NCBI GenBank assembly: GCA_037157565.1
Contig: JAZHRO010000012.1
Span: forward strand, 4,490,501 to 4,554,500
Direction of reading: 5' to 3'
Source: Thalassia testudinum
Taxonomy: Eukaryota; Streptophyta; Magnoliopsida; Alismatales; Hydrocharitaceae
DNA length: 64,000 nucleotides
In this document: positions 11,350-23,400 of the stretch, piece by piece
Position numbering within the stretch: the stretch's first letter is position 1
Layout of the letters: each line of letters starts with the position of its first letter
The notes under the pieces: generated by a model
The model's input: the letters and a program-made list of their open reading frames with translations, nothing else
What the model was told of the DNA's origin: nothing
Databases searched by the model: none
Made by a program: the position numbers and the translations under genes

Positions 11350-12860
11350 ATCATATGCTATTTATAAAGAATTAGGTTGGATTATTTGGGCATAAGTTAT
11401 TTTCAATCATTAAGAAATTATCTACTCAGGAACTGTACTTTCAAAGACACAACAGCGCCCGAGTATCAGCTAAAATGCAGACCGCCTCAAGCCCTTGCCT
11501 TATTCAAAGAAAATTTTCTTTTTCTCTTTTTCTTTTTTTTCTAATTTTTTTTGGATTTTCAAATTTTAGGGTTTAATAGTGGCTTTCTACGGCCATTCAA
11601 CTCACCCAAGATTTGATGAGAACCCTAAGTTTTAAGCATCTTATTGTGATTGTGATAGACTCGTTGACCGACAGTTAAAACAGACTTCGGGTTTCTACGC
11701 CTCTAGGTGACCTCAAAAAGAATTCTGCCTAAAGGTGTATCTTTACAACCGGTAGCTTTCTCCCTACTTTTATTTTTTACGGGGTCAACACAAGGGTGAA
11801 TCCAGTGTATATCTCCCTGATTTATTCTACTTCTTTGCTTCTTCCTAAGTGTTTTGGGAATTTTTTAGTGCATTTACTGAGCTGGGTTCTGGACAATTGG
11901 TCGATGAGCTATTACCACCGACAACTTGCCAGCCATACTCGTGCGGGAAATGTGGTTTATTTATTTTTTTCTTTTCTCCTTTTCTTTTTGATTTTTTTTT
12001 TCTTTTTTTAAGTAGGTGGCTTCCCTGGTCTAAGATTTGCCTTACCTAAGGGTAGGAAAAAAAGAGAAAGGTCCAGTGACTAGGCTCTGGACAACCTACC
12101 TATGGGTTGTTACCCACGATAACTTGCCAGCCATATCACCCTAGAAGATTCATTAGCTACCCAATTTCCGTTGAAATCCTCGAACAATGAGTTTGTGACA
12201 AGATAGTGTGTAGATGCTAGAAACTCAAAATTCTCTCAAATCAGAGGGCAGGTTGATAAGTCGTGTACTTATCACCCAAACTTATTTACTCCAATTAAAA
12301 TAAAATTCAGGTTGGTGAGAACTCGAAAAACAAGTCCACATTTTAGTGGATACACGGGCTAATAAAGTCCAAAGACCTGAAGGGTCTTTGTGTTCAAATC
12401 ATAATGTAGTATTTCCTAAGATTGAACATTTTCTTAAACCCAAGTTCTCTTTCCTAATTCAATTTCTTTTCTTTTAAATAAAAGAAAATAAAATAAATCT
12501 ACAGAGCTGACGAATGAATTCAGAGATGAATATCCACCCCCCCATGCCTATCTAATGCAATGTCCTCATTGTATTAAAAAGACATAAAACAGAGTGGAAA
12601 AGCGTAGAAAGCACCTGAATTGCGTGAATGTCAGGTCCGCTCCGAGATGAAAACTAAAATGAACTGTATATGTGCTGAGTTTAGTGCCTTCAGCTAGGCA
12701 CACTATACAAAGAAAAGAAATGAAGAATTCACAAGTGCAGGTCCATACCCCATAATCGAGAATATCTTAGGTTCTGGATAAAAATTATCCAAAACCTGAA
12801 ATCAGAATGCAAGCGGGGTCGGGCCTACGATTTATGATGATGCAACCCAAGACCAAAAAG
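11350..12860 (-). other. 3' UTR of N1
   Basis: Non-coding. The counterpart in N2 (24403-25884) is closely similar. It contains T-rich tracts (11510-11560 and 11960-12010) and the internal polypurine module at 12531-12571. Short plus-strand frames such as 11796-12011 are low-complexity by-products. Confidence 0.7.
12531..12571 (-). other. Internal hairpin-polypurine module of N1
   Basis: Minus strand: CAATG-AGGA-CATTG (12571-12558), 10 nt, then GGCATGGGGGGGTGGATA (12548-12531). AGATAGGCATGGGGG is shared exactly with the terminal tract of the same element. Confidence 0.75.
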
Positions 12861-14290
12861 TCAGGTTACAGAGAATTGAAGCTCAAAAGGATAATCATTG
12901 AATGTGTGCTTGGGTTTGACATCCTCAAAACAAATGTCGTAAGGGTCTTGGTTTGATGGTTTCAGCTTAAAAGGAACCCTTCGACTCAATCTTCCATTTC
13001 CTCCAAAGTTAACTTCCCAAATCAGAACTTCCAAGCTCCTATCCTCCTCATTCAGAATGTTAAATTCTGAGACCTCTTGCATGTTAATCACCCCATTTGA
13101 AATCTCCAAGTCTAAATGATGTGGCAGAATCAAAATTGACTTGGGTCTAATTATCTCAGAAATAGAATCATCAATAAGCTCAACGGGGTGTAACTGACAA
13201 TCAGGGCATTGAATTGAACCCTCCAGAAAATGCGATTCTGGATCTGCAATGTGTGACCTAATAAGATCAGTTTCCTCAGTTATTGGGCTATCAAATGATC
13301 TATCAGATTCCTCAAGCCCAATCGTCTCACAGAAATTGTGTTCAGAAAACTCGCGTGAGACTTTGCAACTTGAATCTTCTCCATCAAAGAAATCAGGATC
13401 CGTATTAATGTATGTCCCAAAATCATTTGTCACTTTCTGTTCCAAGGAGACATACGTTTCCTCGTAACCCGGCTCTGGGATTTTAGGTGAAGAAATCAGA
13501 TCTTCCTTAATTGGTTGCTTTAATTCAATCTGGTCAGCCTCGTAACACGTGTCCCCCCAATAGGTGCCTGAGCGAGTTCTGTCATTGGCTTTCCAGAAGG
13601 GAGTTCATCCTGGGAATTATCCTATGATTGAATCAAAGCAACCACGAATCTCATCCTCAATTTCGCTACTTTCCCGAGTAGAAACTCACCCGGGTTCTTA
13701 TCCTTAACGTCTTGGAGCCAATCCAATAAAGACTTATTCAAATCATCAATCATTTCAATCAGGGGCTCCAATCTCTCAATGCAAGGTATTGGCTGAACTT
13801 CTAAAGATTGTATGATATTCCTCAAGTTAGCCAGAACCTTATCTTGAACCTGATTAACCTGAACCAAATGAGTTGGTTCAGGATTGGGCGGGTTTGACAT
13901 CAATGCAGAGGAATTAACGAATTGAGATTCGTTATACCCTTCCTGATAATAGGTCATTTCAGACTTTTCAAAGGATGGTGATGACCTAAAGGTAGTGAAA
14001 TCAGAGGATGGGTAAGGATCGGTGTATCCTTCTTGATTGTAGATCGTATTAGGTTGTTCATGAAAGGAGGACGATCTATAATCGATGTAGCTCTGAGAAG
14101 GATAGAAATCAGAATCAAAGTGTTCAGGGTTAGACCCTAAACACGGGGGTCCGGAATTGTGTCCCCAATCCGAATTATCCCAACTAACTGATGGTTGATT
14201 ACAATACGAGTCGGGATAATCATCATGTTGAGGATAATTCACAACAGGAGGGAAAGAGCGGGAATGCGTGAAATATGTGGAATGATTCAT
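12861..14290 (-). pseudogene. Broken copy of the family N protein gene
   Basis: Homologue of the intact frame at 25885-27420. The N-terminal part (ATG at 14290 down to 13622) is open and nearly identical to N2, but it stops at the point where N2 reads on through LIQSW. The C-terminal part is open again at 12861-13445, in a frame shifted relative to the first. The splice acceptor CAG (14318-14316) and the ATG 25 nt after it are kept. The stretch 13446-13621 carries the frame break. A second, more decayed N-terminal copy lies at 14552-15426. No known domain. Confidence 0.7.
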
Positions 14291-15426
14291 GAGGCACAGG
14301 AGGAAGAAAGGTGCCCTGCAATACAAACAATCAAACCTGTCCTTAAATGGGTTAGCCTACAGACCTACAGACTCCCAAAACCCATCTTGAGATAAAGGAA
14401 CGATTTGATCTACTTCTGTCTGTTCAATCCAACCAGTTAGAAGGAGGGACTGGGGAGAAGGTTCTTCCTTCGACTTGCGCCTCCGGTTCCTAGTGTACCC
14501 CCCAGCCGCGATCGTTTGACTCTGCTCCCCTAGCTAGACATCAGATTGAACAGTAGAAACTCACCCAGGTTCTTATCCTTAACATCTTGGAGCCAATCCA
14601 ACAAAGACTTATTCAAATCATCAATCATTTCAATCAGAGGCTCCAATCTCTCAATGCAAGGTATTGGCTGAACTTCTAAAGATAGTATGATATTCCTCAA
14701 ATTAGCCAGAACCTTATCTTGAACCTAGTTAACCTGAACCAAATGAGTTGGTTCAGGATTGGGAGGGTTTGGTATCAATGCAGAGGAATTAACGAATTGA
14801 GATTCGTTATACCCTTCCTGATAATAGGTCATTTCAGATTGTTCAAAAGATGGTGATGACCTAAAGGCAGTGAAATCAGAGGATGGGTAAGGATTGGTGT
14901 ATCCTTCTTGATTGTAGATTGTATTAGGTTGTTCATGAAAGGAAGACGATCTAAAATCGATGGAGCTCTAAGAAGGATAGAAATCAGAATCAAAGTGTTC
15001 AGGGTTAGACCCTAAACACGGAGGTTCGGAACTATATCCCTAATCCGAGTTATCCCAACTAACTGATATTTGATTACAGTACGAGTCGAGATAATCGTCA
15101 CGTTGAGGATAATTCACAATGGGAGGGAAAGAATAGGAATGCGTGTAATATGTGGAAGGATTCATGATAAGCGAGAGGAAGAAAGGCGTCCTGCAATACA
15201 AACACTCAAACCTGTCCTTAAGTGGGTTAGCCTACAGACCTACAGACTCCCAAAACCTGTCTTGAGATAAAGAAACGATTTGATCTACTTCCGTCTGTTC
15301 AATCCAACCAGTTAGAAGGAGGGACTGGGGAGAAGGTTCTTCCTTCGGCTTGCACCTCCGGTTCCTAGTGTATCCCCCAACCGCGATCATTTGATTCTGC
15401 TCCCCTAGCTAGACATCAGATTGAAT
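13677..15426 (-). repeat. 875-bp tandem duplication inside N1
   Basis: Unit 1 is 13677-14551 and unit 2 is 14552-15426, each exactly 875 bp. The nine bases AGTAGAAAC stand at 13677, 14552 and 15427, so both units are bounded by the same motif. N2 has one unit (26807-27681) flanked by the same two AGTAGAAAC copies. Unit 1 closely matches N2, while unit 2 has many more differences, including stops. Confidence 0.9.
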
Positions 15427-16334
15427 AGTAGAAACAGACTAATCGAAAATAATCTCGTTCTGGACTCTGAAGAGCAAGTCCAATCCTTAAGGCCAACGTC
15501 TACTCTGTTTTATTTAGGGCTAGGTTTGAATGTGCTTTGGAATGTGATGGGCCCTTTAAATGGGTTGTGCCCTTAATGATTGATTGCTTTGTGTGTGCGT
15601 GCACAACCAATGATTTTCAAGCAAGATTATTTTTGATGTGATGAATTTTAAGGTTCAAATCTTGCTTAGTAGCTTTTAGGATTCAACTTTAGGCATCTTC
15701 AAATAGGTTTCATTGACACACCAGGTTTTGAAAGCACAGGTGAAGATGTTTTCCTTTAACGCTTAAAAAGAATGTGGAGTGCCTGGGAAATCCCTAAGAG
15801 TTGAACCTAATTGGCAGCTACTTGATGAGTTGATTTTAATTGAAGTGGTGCGGCCCAATCAACTCAAACAATTGGCCTGATGCACCACTTAATTAGGCAC
15901 ACAAATGATTACTTAATCTGATTTCTACTCAATTATGTGTTTGAATGTGTGTACCGACTCCAAAGATCGGTTTACCGGTTGAGTTTGAAAATCAGATGAG
16001 GTTGTGTACCTCTGTGAGATTTTTTTTTTTTAATTTTTCTTTTTTTTTTTTAATGTGGGGGTTGGAGTGAGTATGGGTGTCAAACAACAAACAATCTAAC
16101 CTTAGAGTTTATAAGAACACCTAGGTTGATTGATGTTTGAATTATTATGTTGTGGAATAAAATCTAATGGGTGGGAGGTGGGGGATAACTTACAGAACCT
16201 TCCATAGTACTTTACTCCGATCTACCGCTTTTGCCTGTCTCGAAAGAGTACCTGCAATTACAATAAGAAAGGAGAAAAGTGAGGTAAATGATTTGTAAGT
16301 TACAAAACACGAAGTGAAATCAAAGATCGTCGCC
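15427..16334 (-). other. 5' leader of N1 with candidate micro-exon
   Basis: Non-coding leader. On the minus strand an ATTGCAG acceptor and a GTAAGT donor delimit a 58-nt micro-exon (16251-16194), the same length as in N2. T- and A-rich tracts occur at 16020-16060. Confidence 0.6.
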
Positions 16335-16352
16335 TCCCTGGTAACGGCACCA
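16335..16352 (-). other. Primer-binding site of N1 (tRNA-Asp)
   Basis: TGGTGCCGTTACCAGGGA on the minus strand; 15 of 18 match, all differences transitions. Confidence 0.85.
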
Positions 16353-17112
16353 AAATGTTGAACGTACGAATTGCTACGCTAACGTGTTTGGTTTTGGAAA
16401 ACCTGTCGTTGTAGCTTGAAAGCGAAGAACTCGTGTTCAACAAATAAAATTTATACCAAAATTGAAATTCCGGGTCGAACACAGGGAGGTAGACGTTTGA
16501 TTTAAAACTACGCATTTGTTTTTATTTGTCACAAAGTAATTCAATTTAAAACTATCTAATTATTTACAATAAATATAAGAGAGAAAGAGTAAGAGAGAGA
16601 GAGAATATTACACATAGAAATCAAAATGAGATGTAGAATAAACAGAGAATTTATCATTAAGGAGATTGTTCATTATAACTAGAAAGCATAAAACAATTGC
16701 ACTAGAAAGCGATAAATTTACTCTAGAAAGCATTAAAAGAATGGAGGGAGAAATGTCCTCCTCGACGAATGCTTGAAGGACGAGTAGAACTACACTAGAA
16801 AGCAGTAAATCTATATTAGAAAGTAGTAAAAAGAATAGGGAGAGAGATATCCTCCTCGATGGTCGCTTGGAGGACGAGCCGGACGGGACGACGCCTGGAC
16901 GAAGGAGGACGGAGCAGGACGAAGGAGGGAAAAGCAGAAGAACGGGAACAGAGCAGCATGCCATCGTCGTCGCGGGATCCACTTGCAAAGGGGGACGAAA
17001 ATTTGGACTTTATCTCGCGAGGAGCATCTCGGGTGTGGGACAAGCTTCTCTTGAGCTTTAGAGAGGTAGAGAAGAGAAGGAAGGGATGAGAATTTCGTGT
17101 GGAGGGGGTCTC

Positions 17113-17207
17113 CTTTTATAGTTGCAAGGAGTGGGGGCAAATTGGTCATTACATCTTTAAAACAATAAATGAGGGGTCTTTAGTGACGGATAAAACCGTC
17201 ACTAAAG
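17113..17207 (-). promoter_or_regulatory. Core promoter of N1 5' LTR: TATA box plus hairpin
   Basis: CTATAAAAG on the minus strand (17121-17113). Hairpin arms 17178-17189 and 17196-17207 pair perfectly over 12 bp. Confidence 0.7.
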
Positions 17208-17663
17208 CCCCAATGTGGGCGTAGTGCCCACTGCCCACGTGCGCTCGCTCAGCTGCTCTCTCTCTCAACTCCCGCCCACGTTCTTTCATCCACAGCGGTC
17301 CGATCGTGAGATCGGACGGCTTAAGATGCGTCTTCGCCCGCTGCTGTGCGCCCGCCCAACGCGTACAATGCCGCGTGACGCCGTGCGTGCAATAGCGTGT
17401 GAACGCTATCGGGCGTGCACGGCCATTGGATTGCGATCTGACGGTTGATAACGGTGCACCCGCTAGCTTCAGAATTCGCGTGGCGAGGCTCGAACGCGCG
17501 CCAGCGCCTCGCGATAAGGCGCTGGACCACTGCATTGCCTCGCCCAAAAGGTCGCGCGGACGATTTCAACGAGCCGCATCCACAGCCGTTGGATCGAGAT
17601 CCAACGGCGGAGAGGGGGGGATGCGGAGACTTCAAAGATTGTATGCGGCCATTTGGGCAGCCG

Positions 17664-17687
17664 AGATGGTGCCACGTGGCGCCATCT
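17664..17687. promoter_or_regulatory. G-box-centred palindrome in N1 5' LTR
   Basis: 24-bp palindrome around CACGTG (17673-17678). One pair mismatches, at the same position as in the other copies. Confidence 0.6.
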
Positions 17688-18115
17688 TGGCAGCCCAACT
17701 TCTGGATGTTGTAGATGGTGCCATGGGTGTCGGATTGACTTGATTTTTACGTTGTTAGGCTGTGATCGTCGATCCGAATTCATCCGTGCTATTGGATTTG
17801 TCATTTGAAGTATGAATTTACACCATCCTAGCCCTTGATCTTCTAGGGTTTCCCGGTCACTATCTAATGCTACGGATGCCTGATTAGGGCGATCTTGGGG
17901 TCGTTGAACTCCAATCGTCACCCTGATCACATCCATATGGTTGGATCTTCAATCCGAGGCCCTGATAAAATGTTTGCCCTGTCCAAGCACATAAAAGGAG
18001 ATAATTAACCTCCATTTTATTCAAACTACTCTAAATGCAAGATGATGCATGTTATGCAATATTTATAGCATGCAATGCAATCCTATGCTTAAGAACATGC
18101 ATAAATAGACATCTT

Positions 18116-18616
18116 AGTACTATCTCACAGTGCTGGCACGAGAGCTCCCTTAAGGATTGGTAACGGGAATGATGATCCCGACATATTTGTTGTAGGATTA
18201 AGCTAAGAATATGCATGGGGGAGATTCAAAAAAAAAAAAATTTAAACTAAAAACACGACCTAATAAATATTGGCATTTCACAAGCACAAAATAAGGTTTT
18301 AAAGGATCATGCATGTTGCGAATCGGGTTCAAGAGCTGGAGAAATCCTAACTACAAAAATTTCGGGTCATCTGAATTAATAAGGGGTTAATTTGTGAATT
18401 TTTGGAGGATATATTGATCCTGATTCATCTAATTTTTTGGATCCTAAAATGAATCCCGATGTTTATCTATAACAAATCTCGTACCTCCCGGGTTTTAACC
18501 AACCAAGGTTCTGTGATCTCCTCCTCATAAAGTTGAAAAAATTTAGTTTTCCCAAAGAATCCATTTTGTGAAAATTTGTTTTGCTAAGAGACTAGCAAAT
18601 GATAAGTATGGGGGTA
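18116..18616 (+). other. 3' UTR of B, second part, with hairpin and polypurine tract
   Basis: Continues B after N1. Near its end a stem TTTGCTA-(6 nt)-TAGCAAA (18580-18599) is followed by TAAGTATGGGGGTA (18603-18616), the terminal polypurine tract. This is the same module as in A, F and N. No coding frame. Confidence 0.7.
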
Positions 18617-18800
18617 TATTAAACGCCAGGTTATTATCATTCTTATGCCTTAAAACAAACCTAGCTCTTACGATTTTAACTCCGCAAATGGGTTTTTGGG
18701 CTACATTTAGGCATCAATTAGGTTAGGCATGCATTGCATGATTTGTTATATTTTTGGCACGTTTATTTGAGTGTTAGGGATGAACAGATAGTTAGATCCC
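18617..18800 (+). mobile_element. 3' LTR of B, first part
   Basis: Begins right after the polypurine tract (TATTAAACG, so the usual TG is altered). It runs to the insertion site of A, whose left target duplication ATCCC is 18796-18800. The rest of this LTR is at 39797-41849. Confidence 0.65.
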
Positions 18801-19145
18801 TAATTGCACAGCAAAAATACACCAATAAAAATGCCATCTTGTGTTATTTCCTAGCATTGCCATTGCATATTAGGTAGCCATAGTTGCATTTGTAAAAATT
18901 AACACATGCATGCATTTAATTGAGAGGGGAGGAAAGTGAATAATTGGCCTTGTAATTAACGTCTTCATCAAGTGCTACCTCGCAAATTCACCATCTTCAT
19001 TTTTTATTTGGCTTTGAACTTCTTCTTCTCCGCGCGGCTCAGGGCATGGCTTGCTCTTCGCGCCATTCTCTGCCACAGCATGCTCTGCCAGCCGCATGGC
19101 CGGTCATGTGCAGCCCAGGGCATGGCTGTGCATGCTTCTCTCTCC

Positions 19146-19154
19146 TTTATAAAG
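19146..19154 (+). promoter_or_regulatory. TATA box of A 5' LTR
   Basis: CTCCTTTATAAAG, conserved at 37808-37816 in the other LTR. Transcription would start about 30 bp downstream, near the CAGACAACACAG stretch. Confidence 0.7.
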
Positions 19155-19969
19155 ACCAGCCATCTTCCTTGCACAAGGGGGCCTGGTGCAGACAACACAG
19201 TAGCAACCTTCGCCTCCAGGCCATCTCCTCCCTTTCTCCCCTCGATACGTAGCACCTCTTCCACTGAAGAGATACGCTGCGAGCAGGAGTAGGCTCACAG
19301 TGGTCCACGACCACCTCTGTGAGTCCCACCACCACCCAGCTCATCCAAGAGTAGGTGGGCGTGGTGATTCCACTCTCTGTCTTCACCATTCAAGCTCTTC
19401 CCGCCATTGCCGAAGACTCGAGCTCTGAAGCTCAGCAGCAGCAGTAGCACGGCATCAGCAGCCTCAGCTCGCGTGCAAGCCAGCAGTCGGTGCCAGCTCC
19501 TTCCCCTTGCGCAGGCCCGCTCCAGAGCACCCGCGCACGCAGAACCGGCCGCAGCTTGTTGTCCGAGCCGCGCGCGCAGTGTAGCTACTGTTCACATATT
19601 TCTGCGGAACACTGTAGCTACAGTGAGGTAACCGGAAAGTTTCTCACTTATTCGGTCACCGCGCGCTCTCTCTCCATGCCGTGATCGCCCCCAGCCCATA
19701 GCGCATGCCTGCTCCCGCGTACGCTCGCACCCGCAGCGTTTGCTCCAACGTCCGCACCTGCCCGCGTCCGCATTCGCGTCTGCGTCCGCGTCACTCCAGC
19801 CCGCAGCGCACTGCGTTGCGATCTTCCTCACACCTGCAGCCTCTAGCGCACGCGCGCACCCTTGCGTGCCAGCGCCTGCGTGTTGGCGTCCAGATGTCGA
19901 CTACGTGCTCCAGACGCCTTAACTCGTCCGCGCCCTCTCTCACAGCCACTCGCTCACTCTCTCCCGCAG

Positions 19970-20366
19970 ACACACACATATACACACCACACTTGTACAC
20001 ACTCACGTGTACATACACACACTCACTTGTACACGCCTATATATATACTTATATATATATACATATATATTTATATCTATATATTTATATACATATATAT
20101 ATATATACATACATATATATACATATATAGATATATATATCTATCTACATATATCTATATACATAGATACTTATACTAATATATCTATATACGTAAATAC
20201 ATATACATATATATATACATATCTATATATCTATATACATATATTACTATATATATATCCATATCTATATAGTTAGACATATATACATATATATCTAGTT
20301 ATAAATATATATATATATATATATACATACATACATCTTTCTATATACTTACATATCTATATATAT

Positions 20367-20397
<31 letters not shown>

Positions 20398-20450
20398 ATT
20401 ATGACCCTATCTATATATATACATATAATTATATACTTACATTCATATCA
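19970..20450. repeat. CA-to-TA microsatellite in A 5' LTR
   Basis: ACACACACTT-type repeats pass into several hundred bases of TATATACATA units. The same tract lies in the 3' LTR (38625-39065) with different lengths and arrangement. Frames of Ile-Tyr repeats here are artefacts. Confidence 0.9.
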
Positions 20451-21165
20451 CCTACCACGCGTTATATCGCAGGAATATCTGCACCAGTTGCTGATATTCC
20501 CCGATACCTGCATACAGAAAGTGTCTCCGTAGACACACTTCCACCCATCCATCCTACACTCCACGCGGCACTTCGTCTTGTTGGTTGCATCTTCCTAGAC
20601 GTCGATGAACTCGACATCGTGCTACACACCATTTCCACCTCCACCCCCACCCCTATATATATATATAATATATATATATAGACTATATTTATCTTATTTT
20701 TATTTCTCTTTCCTGCTATTAAAAAGATAAAAAAAAAGTAAAAGAGAAAAGATAATCCTTGTCTTGCAGGTACTCGGTCTTGCGATCAGCAAGGCCAGTT
20801 TTTGGAACCCTAAGTTGGCTAAAAGCCAAGAACAATTTGGCTCTAAGCCAAGGACCTGATTTTGAGGGTGTACCTCAAGGACAAAATTATCAGAAAAAAA
20901 ATCTTAAATAGAAAAACACCAAAATCATAATAAACGAACGGAAGAGATTCGTTGTAGGAAAGGCGTAGAAACTTATTCACCTCTAATTCCTGCCTCCCTG
21001 AGTTTGACCCTGGGCCTAAATGTGACCAAGATAAAATCAAGTAGACCAAGTTAAAAAATTTTATAAAAAGATGGTTAGGCTCGATCTAGGTTAACCACTA
21101 TACTCATTTCAACGATAATTTCACCATATTAACACAACCTATCCGGGTCTCGACCATACTTTTTC

Positions 21166-21183
21166 TGGCGCCGTTGCCGGGGA
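21166..21183 (+). other. Primer-binding site of A (tRNA-Asp)
   Basis: TGGCGCCGTTGCCGGGGA, a perfect 18-nt complement of the plant tRNA-Asp 3' end including CCA, 9 bp after the LTR. Confidence 0.95.
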
Positions 21184-22642
21184 GGCACGCATTCAGGTAA
21201 GTTTCTACTCCATTCCTTTAGTTTTCTCTTCTCACGCCCTTCTCTTCACGGGTGTTTTTGTTTGCTGGTGTGCAGGGGAAACAGTTGCAAGGAGGAGGCA
21301 AGTAGAGGAATTCTGAAATGTGGGAAGATCCAAGGCGGGAACGAGAGCGTGAAGTTGCCGGCGTCGCACTGGAACTTTGCCCACGTTGCTGAAAAGGTAA
21401 GTCCCTCTCTCTTAGCTACTTAGGTCAACTGGTCACCATAATAATAATAAAAAAAAACTTGGGATCTCTTGGGGCAAGTGGATTAAAAATCACTTGCTTG
21501 ATTGTTTGCCATCACTCCCACCGCCCTGGGATTTCCCGCCAAACTTCGCATAGCAAAGATCCAAGAATCTTGATTCTTGAATCTTTTGCCGTGTGAAGTA
21601 TTCTTTGAGAAAAGACTAAACAGATTGATTGCCATCCCTACTTGCCTCATTCATCCACAATTCGGGATTACATTTTTGGTGGGGAGACTTGGAATTGAGT
21701 TGATTCCAATCCCAGCACGACCTTTCACATGCCTAAGATTTGATCCCGAACATTTCAACCCCAACATTTGATTTTCTTTATCTTGTGGTTGAGCCTTGTG
21801 TGTGGAAAATCATTTTGGGGATTGGGAGCACTTGAATTGAAGTGCTTTAGCTCCCTTTCACATTAACTTAAAATTGACTTGTGCATCTACACATAGAAAT
21901 TTCCACCTAGGGAAGCCCAGTGCATTTTTAGCATGCATTAACCAACTGACATTGAAGAAGGGTTTGTTGGGCATAGAAAAAAAAAACTTGTATTTTCTCA
22001 AAACCCAAAAATTGGTTGAATTGGTAATTCAGCGAAATCATAAAATCCATACTACTTAAGGCTGAAATTTTAAAAACCATTCACCAATTAAAACTTCAAT
22101 TCAGGGAGATTTCCTCGTTGCATGCTTGGTTTACACACTTTATAAAATCAACCACTTGGGCATTATCCGTAAATAATGCCCTTCACATTCCAAAAGCACT
22201 TGATCCTAAGCCTCTAATTAAAACTGGTAGCAACTTGACCCTTATTAAGGATTGAAGGTCTAACTACCTGCGTGTAGTGCCTACGTGTTGGTGAGGGTTC
22301 CCGCGTGCTACCGGGTGTCTAAGATTGGGGCAAACAGCCTTTTAATCTGGCCCAGTGGTTCCGTGGTGCTCGCATTTGGTTCCGTAGTTCGTGATAGTAG
22401 GTAACTTAGATCTTTAGGTCTAAGGGCACACTGTAGAGGTTAGGGATTTGATTGTCTTGATTTGTCATCAAGTGTACCTTTGCGGCGCCATTTCTCTCAT
22501 CTCCTTTTCCCTTCTTATCCCTCCAATTCTTCCTGCGGTAGTGCATGTTTGGGAGGTCACAAAACCCTGAATTGTTTGAATTGTCTGATAATTTTAGAAG
22601 AACAGAAGCCGAATCGTCATCCTCCTCCACAAACACGGCTGC
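21184..22642 (+). other. 5' leader of A with splice signals
   Basis: A CAG|GTAAGT donor (intron from 21197) and a GGTGTGCAG acceptor (intron to 21275) bound a 79-nt candidate intron. A second AAG|GTAAGT donor at 21397 closes a 121-nt candidate micro-exon. No domain is seen until the Pro-rich start of gag near 22590-22642, where N2 interrupts. Confidence 0.6.
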
Positions 22643-23400
22643 ATGCCAGTTGAGCGATGCGAACCTACGCTAACGTGTTTGATTTTGGAAATCCTATCGT
22701 TGTAGTTCGAAAGCGAAGAATTCATGTTCAACAAATAAAATTTATACCGAAATTAAAATTCCGAGTCGAAAACAGGGAGGCGGACGTTTGATTTAAAAAC
22801 TTCGCGTTTCTTTTTATTTGTCACGAAGAAATTCAATGTAAAACTATCTAAGTATCTACAACAAATAGAAGAGAGAGAGGGGGTAAGAGAGAGAGAGTAT
22901 TACACATAGAAATCAAAATGAGATGTAAAATAAACAAAGAATTTATCATAGAAGAGACTGTTCATTACAACTAGAAGGCATGAAACAATTACACTGGAAA
23001 GCGATAAATTTACTTTAGAAAGCATTAAAAGAATGGAGGGAGAAATGTCCTCGACGATCGCTCGGAGGATGAATAGACTACTCTAGAAAGCAGTAAATCT
23101 ATTCTAGAAAGTAGTAAAAAGAATAGGGAGAGAGAAATCCTCCTCGACGGTCGCTTGGAGGAGGAGCCAGACGGGACGACGCCTGGACAAAGGAGGACGA
23201 AGCGGGACGAAGGAGGACGAAGCAGAAGAACGGGAACGGAGCAGCATGCCATCGTCGTCGCGGGATCCACTTCCGAAGGGGGACGAAAATTTGGACTTTA
23301 TCTCGTGAGAAGCATCCCGGGTGTGGGACAAGCTTCTCTTGAGCTTTGGAGAGGTAGAGAGGAGAAGGAAGGGATGAGAATTTCGTATGGAGGGGGTCTC

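Larger units (their letters stand above)
9560..18115 (-). mobile_element. N1: non-autonomous LTR retrotransposon, family N
   Basis: Two LTRs (9560-11312 and 16356-18115) enclose a 5.0-kb internal region with tRNA-Asp PBS beside the right LTR and polypurine tract beside the left LTR, so it is minus-oriented. There is no gag, RT or integrase; the only recognisable frame is a broken copy of the N protein gene. The internal region is longer than that of N2 mainly because of an 875-bp tandem duplication. The outer end of the right LTR is replaced by host sequence, so no clean target duplication remains. Confidence 0.9.
16356..18115 (-). mobile_element. 5' LTR of N1, outer end lost
   Basis: Matches 9560-11312 from TGTTGAACG onwards but stops at ACATCTTAGTAC, lacking about the last 25 bp (the GTGTAAATGTGTTTACATCA end). 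The following bases are B sequence that is also present left of N1. As the 5' LTR it would be the element's promoter. Confidence 0.85.
18801..21156 (+). mobile_element. 5' LTR of A
   Basis: Starts TAATTGCAC (the 3' LTR has TGATTGCAC) and ends TCTCGACCA. It contains a TATA box at 19146, a CACTGTAGCTACAGTG perfect palindrome (19610-19625), a GC-rich middle and a long TA microsatellite. GC-rich overlapping frames at 19004-19400 recur in the 3' LTR but show no domain. Confidence 0.92.

Noticed and set aside
19862..20276. Ile/Tyr/Thr-repeat frames
   Set aside because: Translation of a TA/CA microsatellite.
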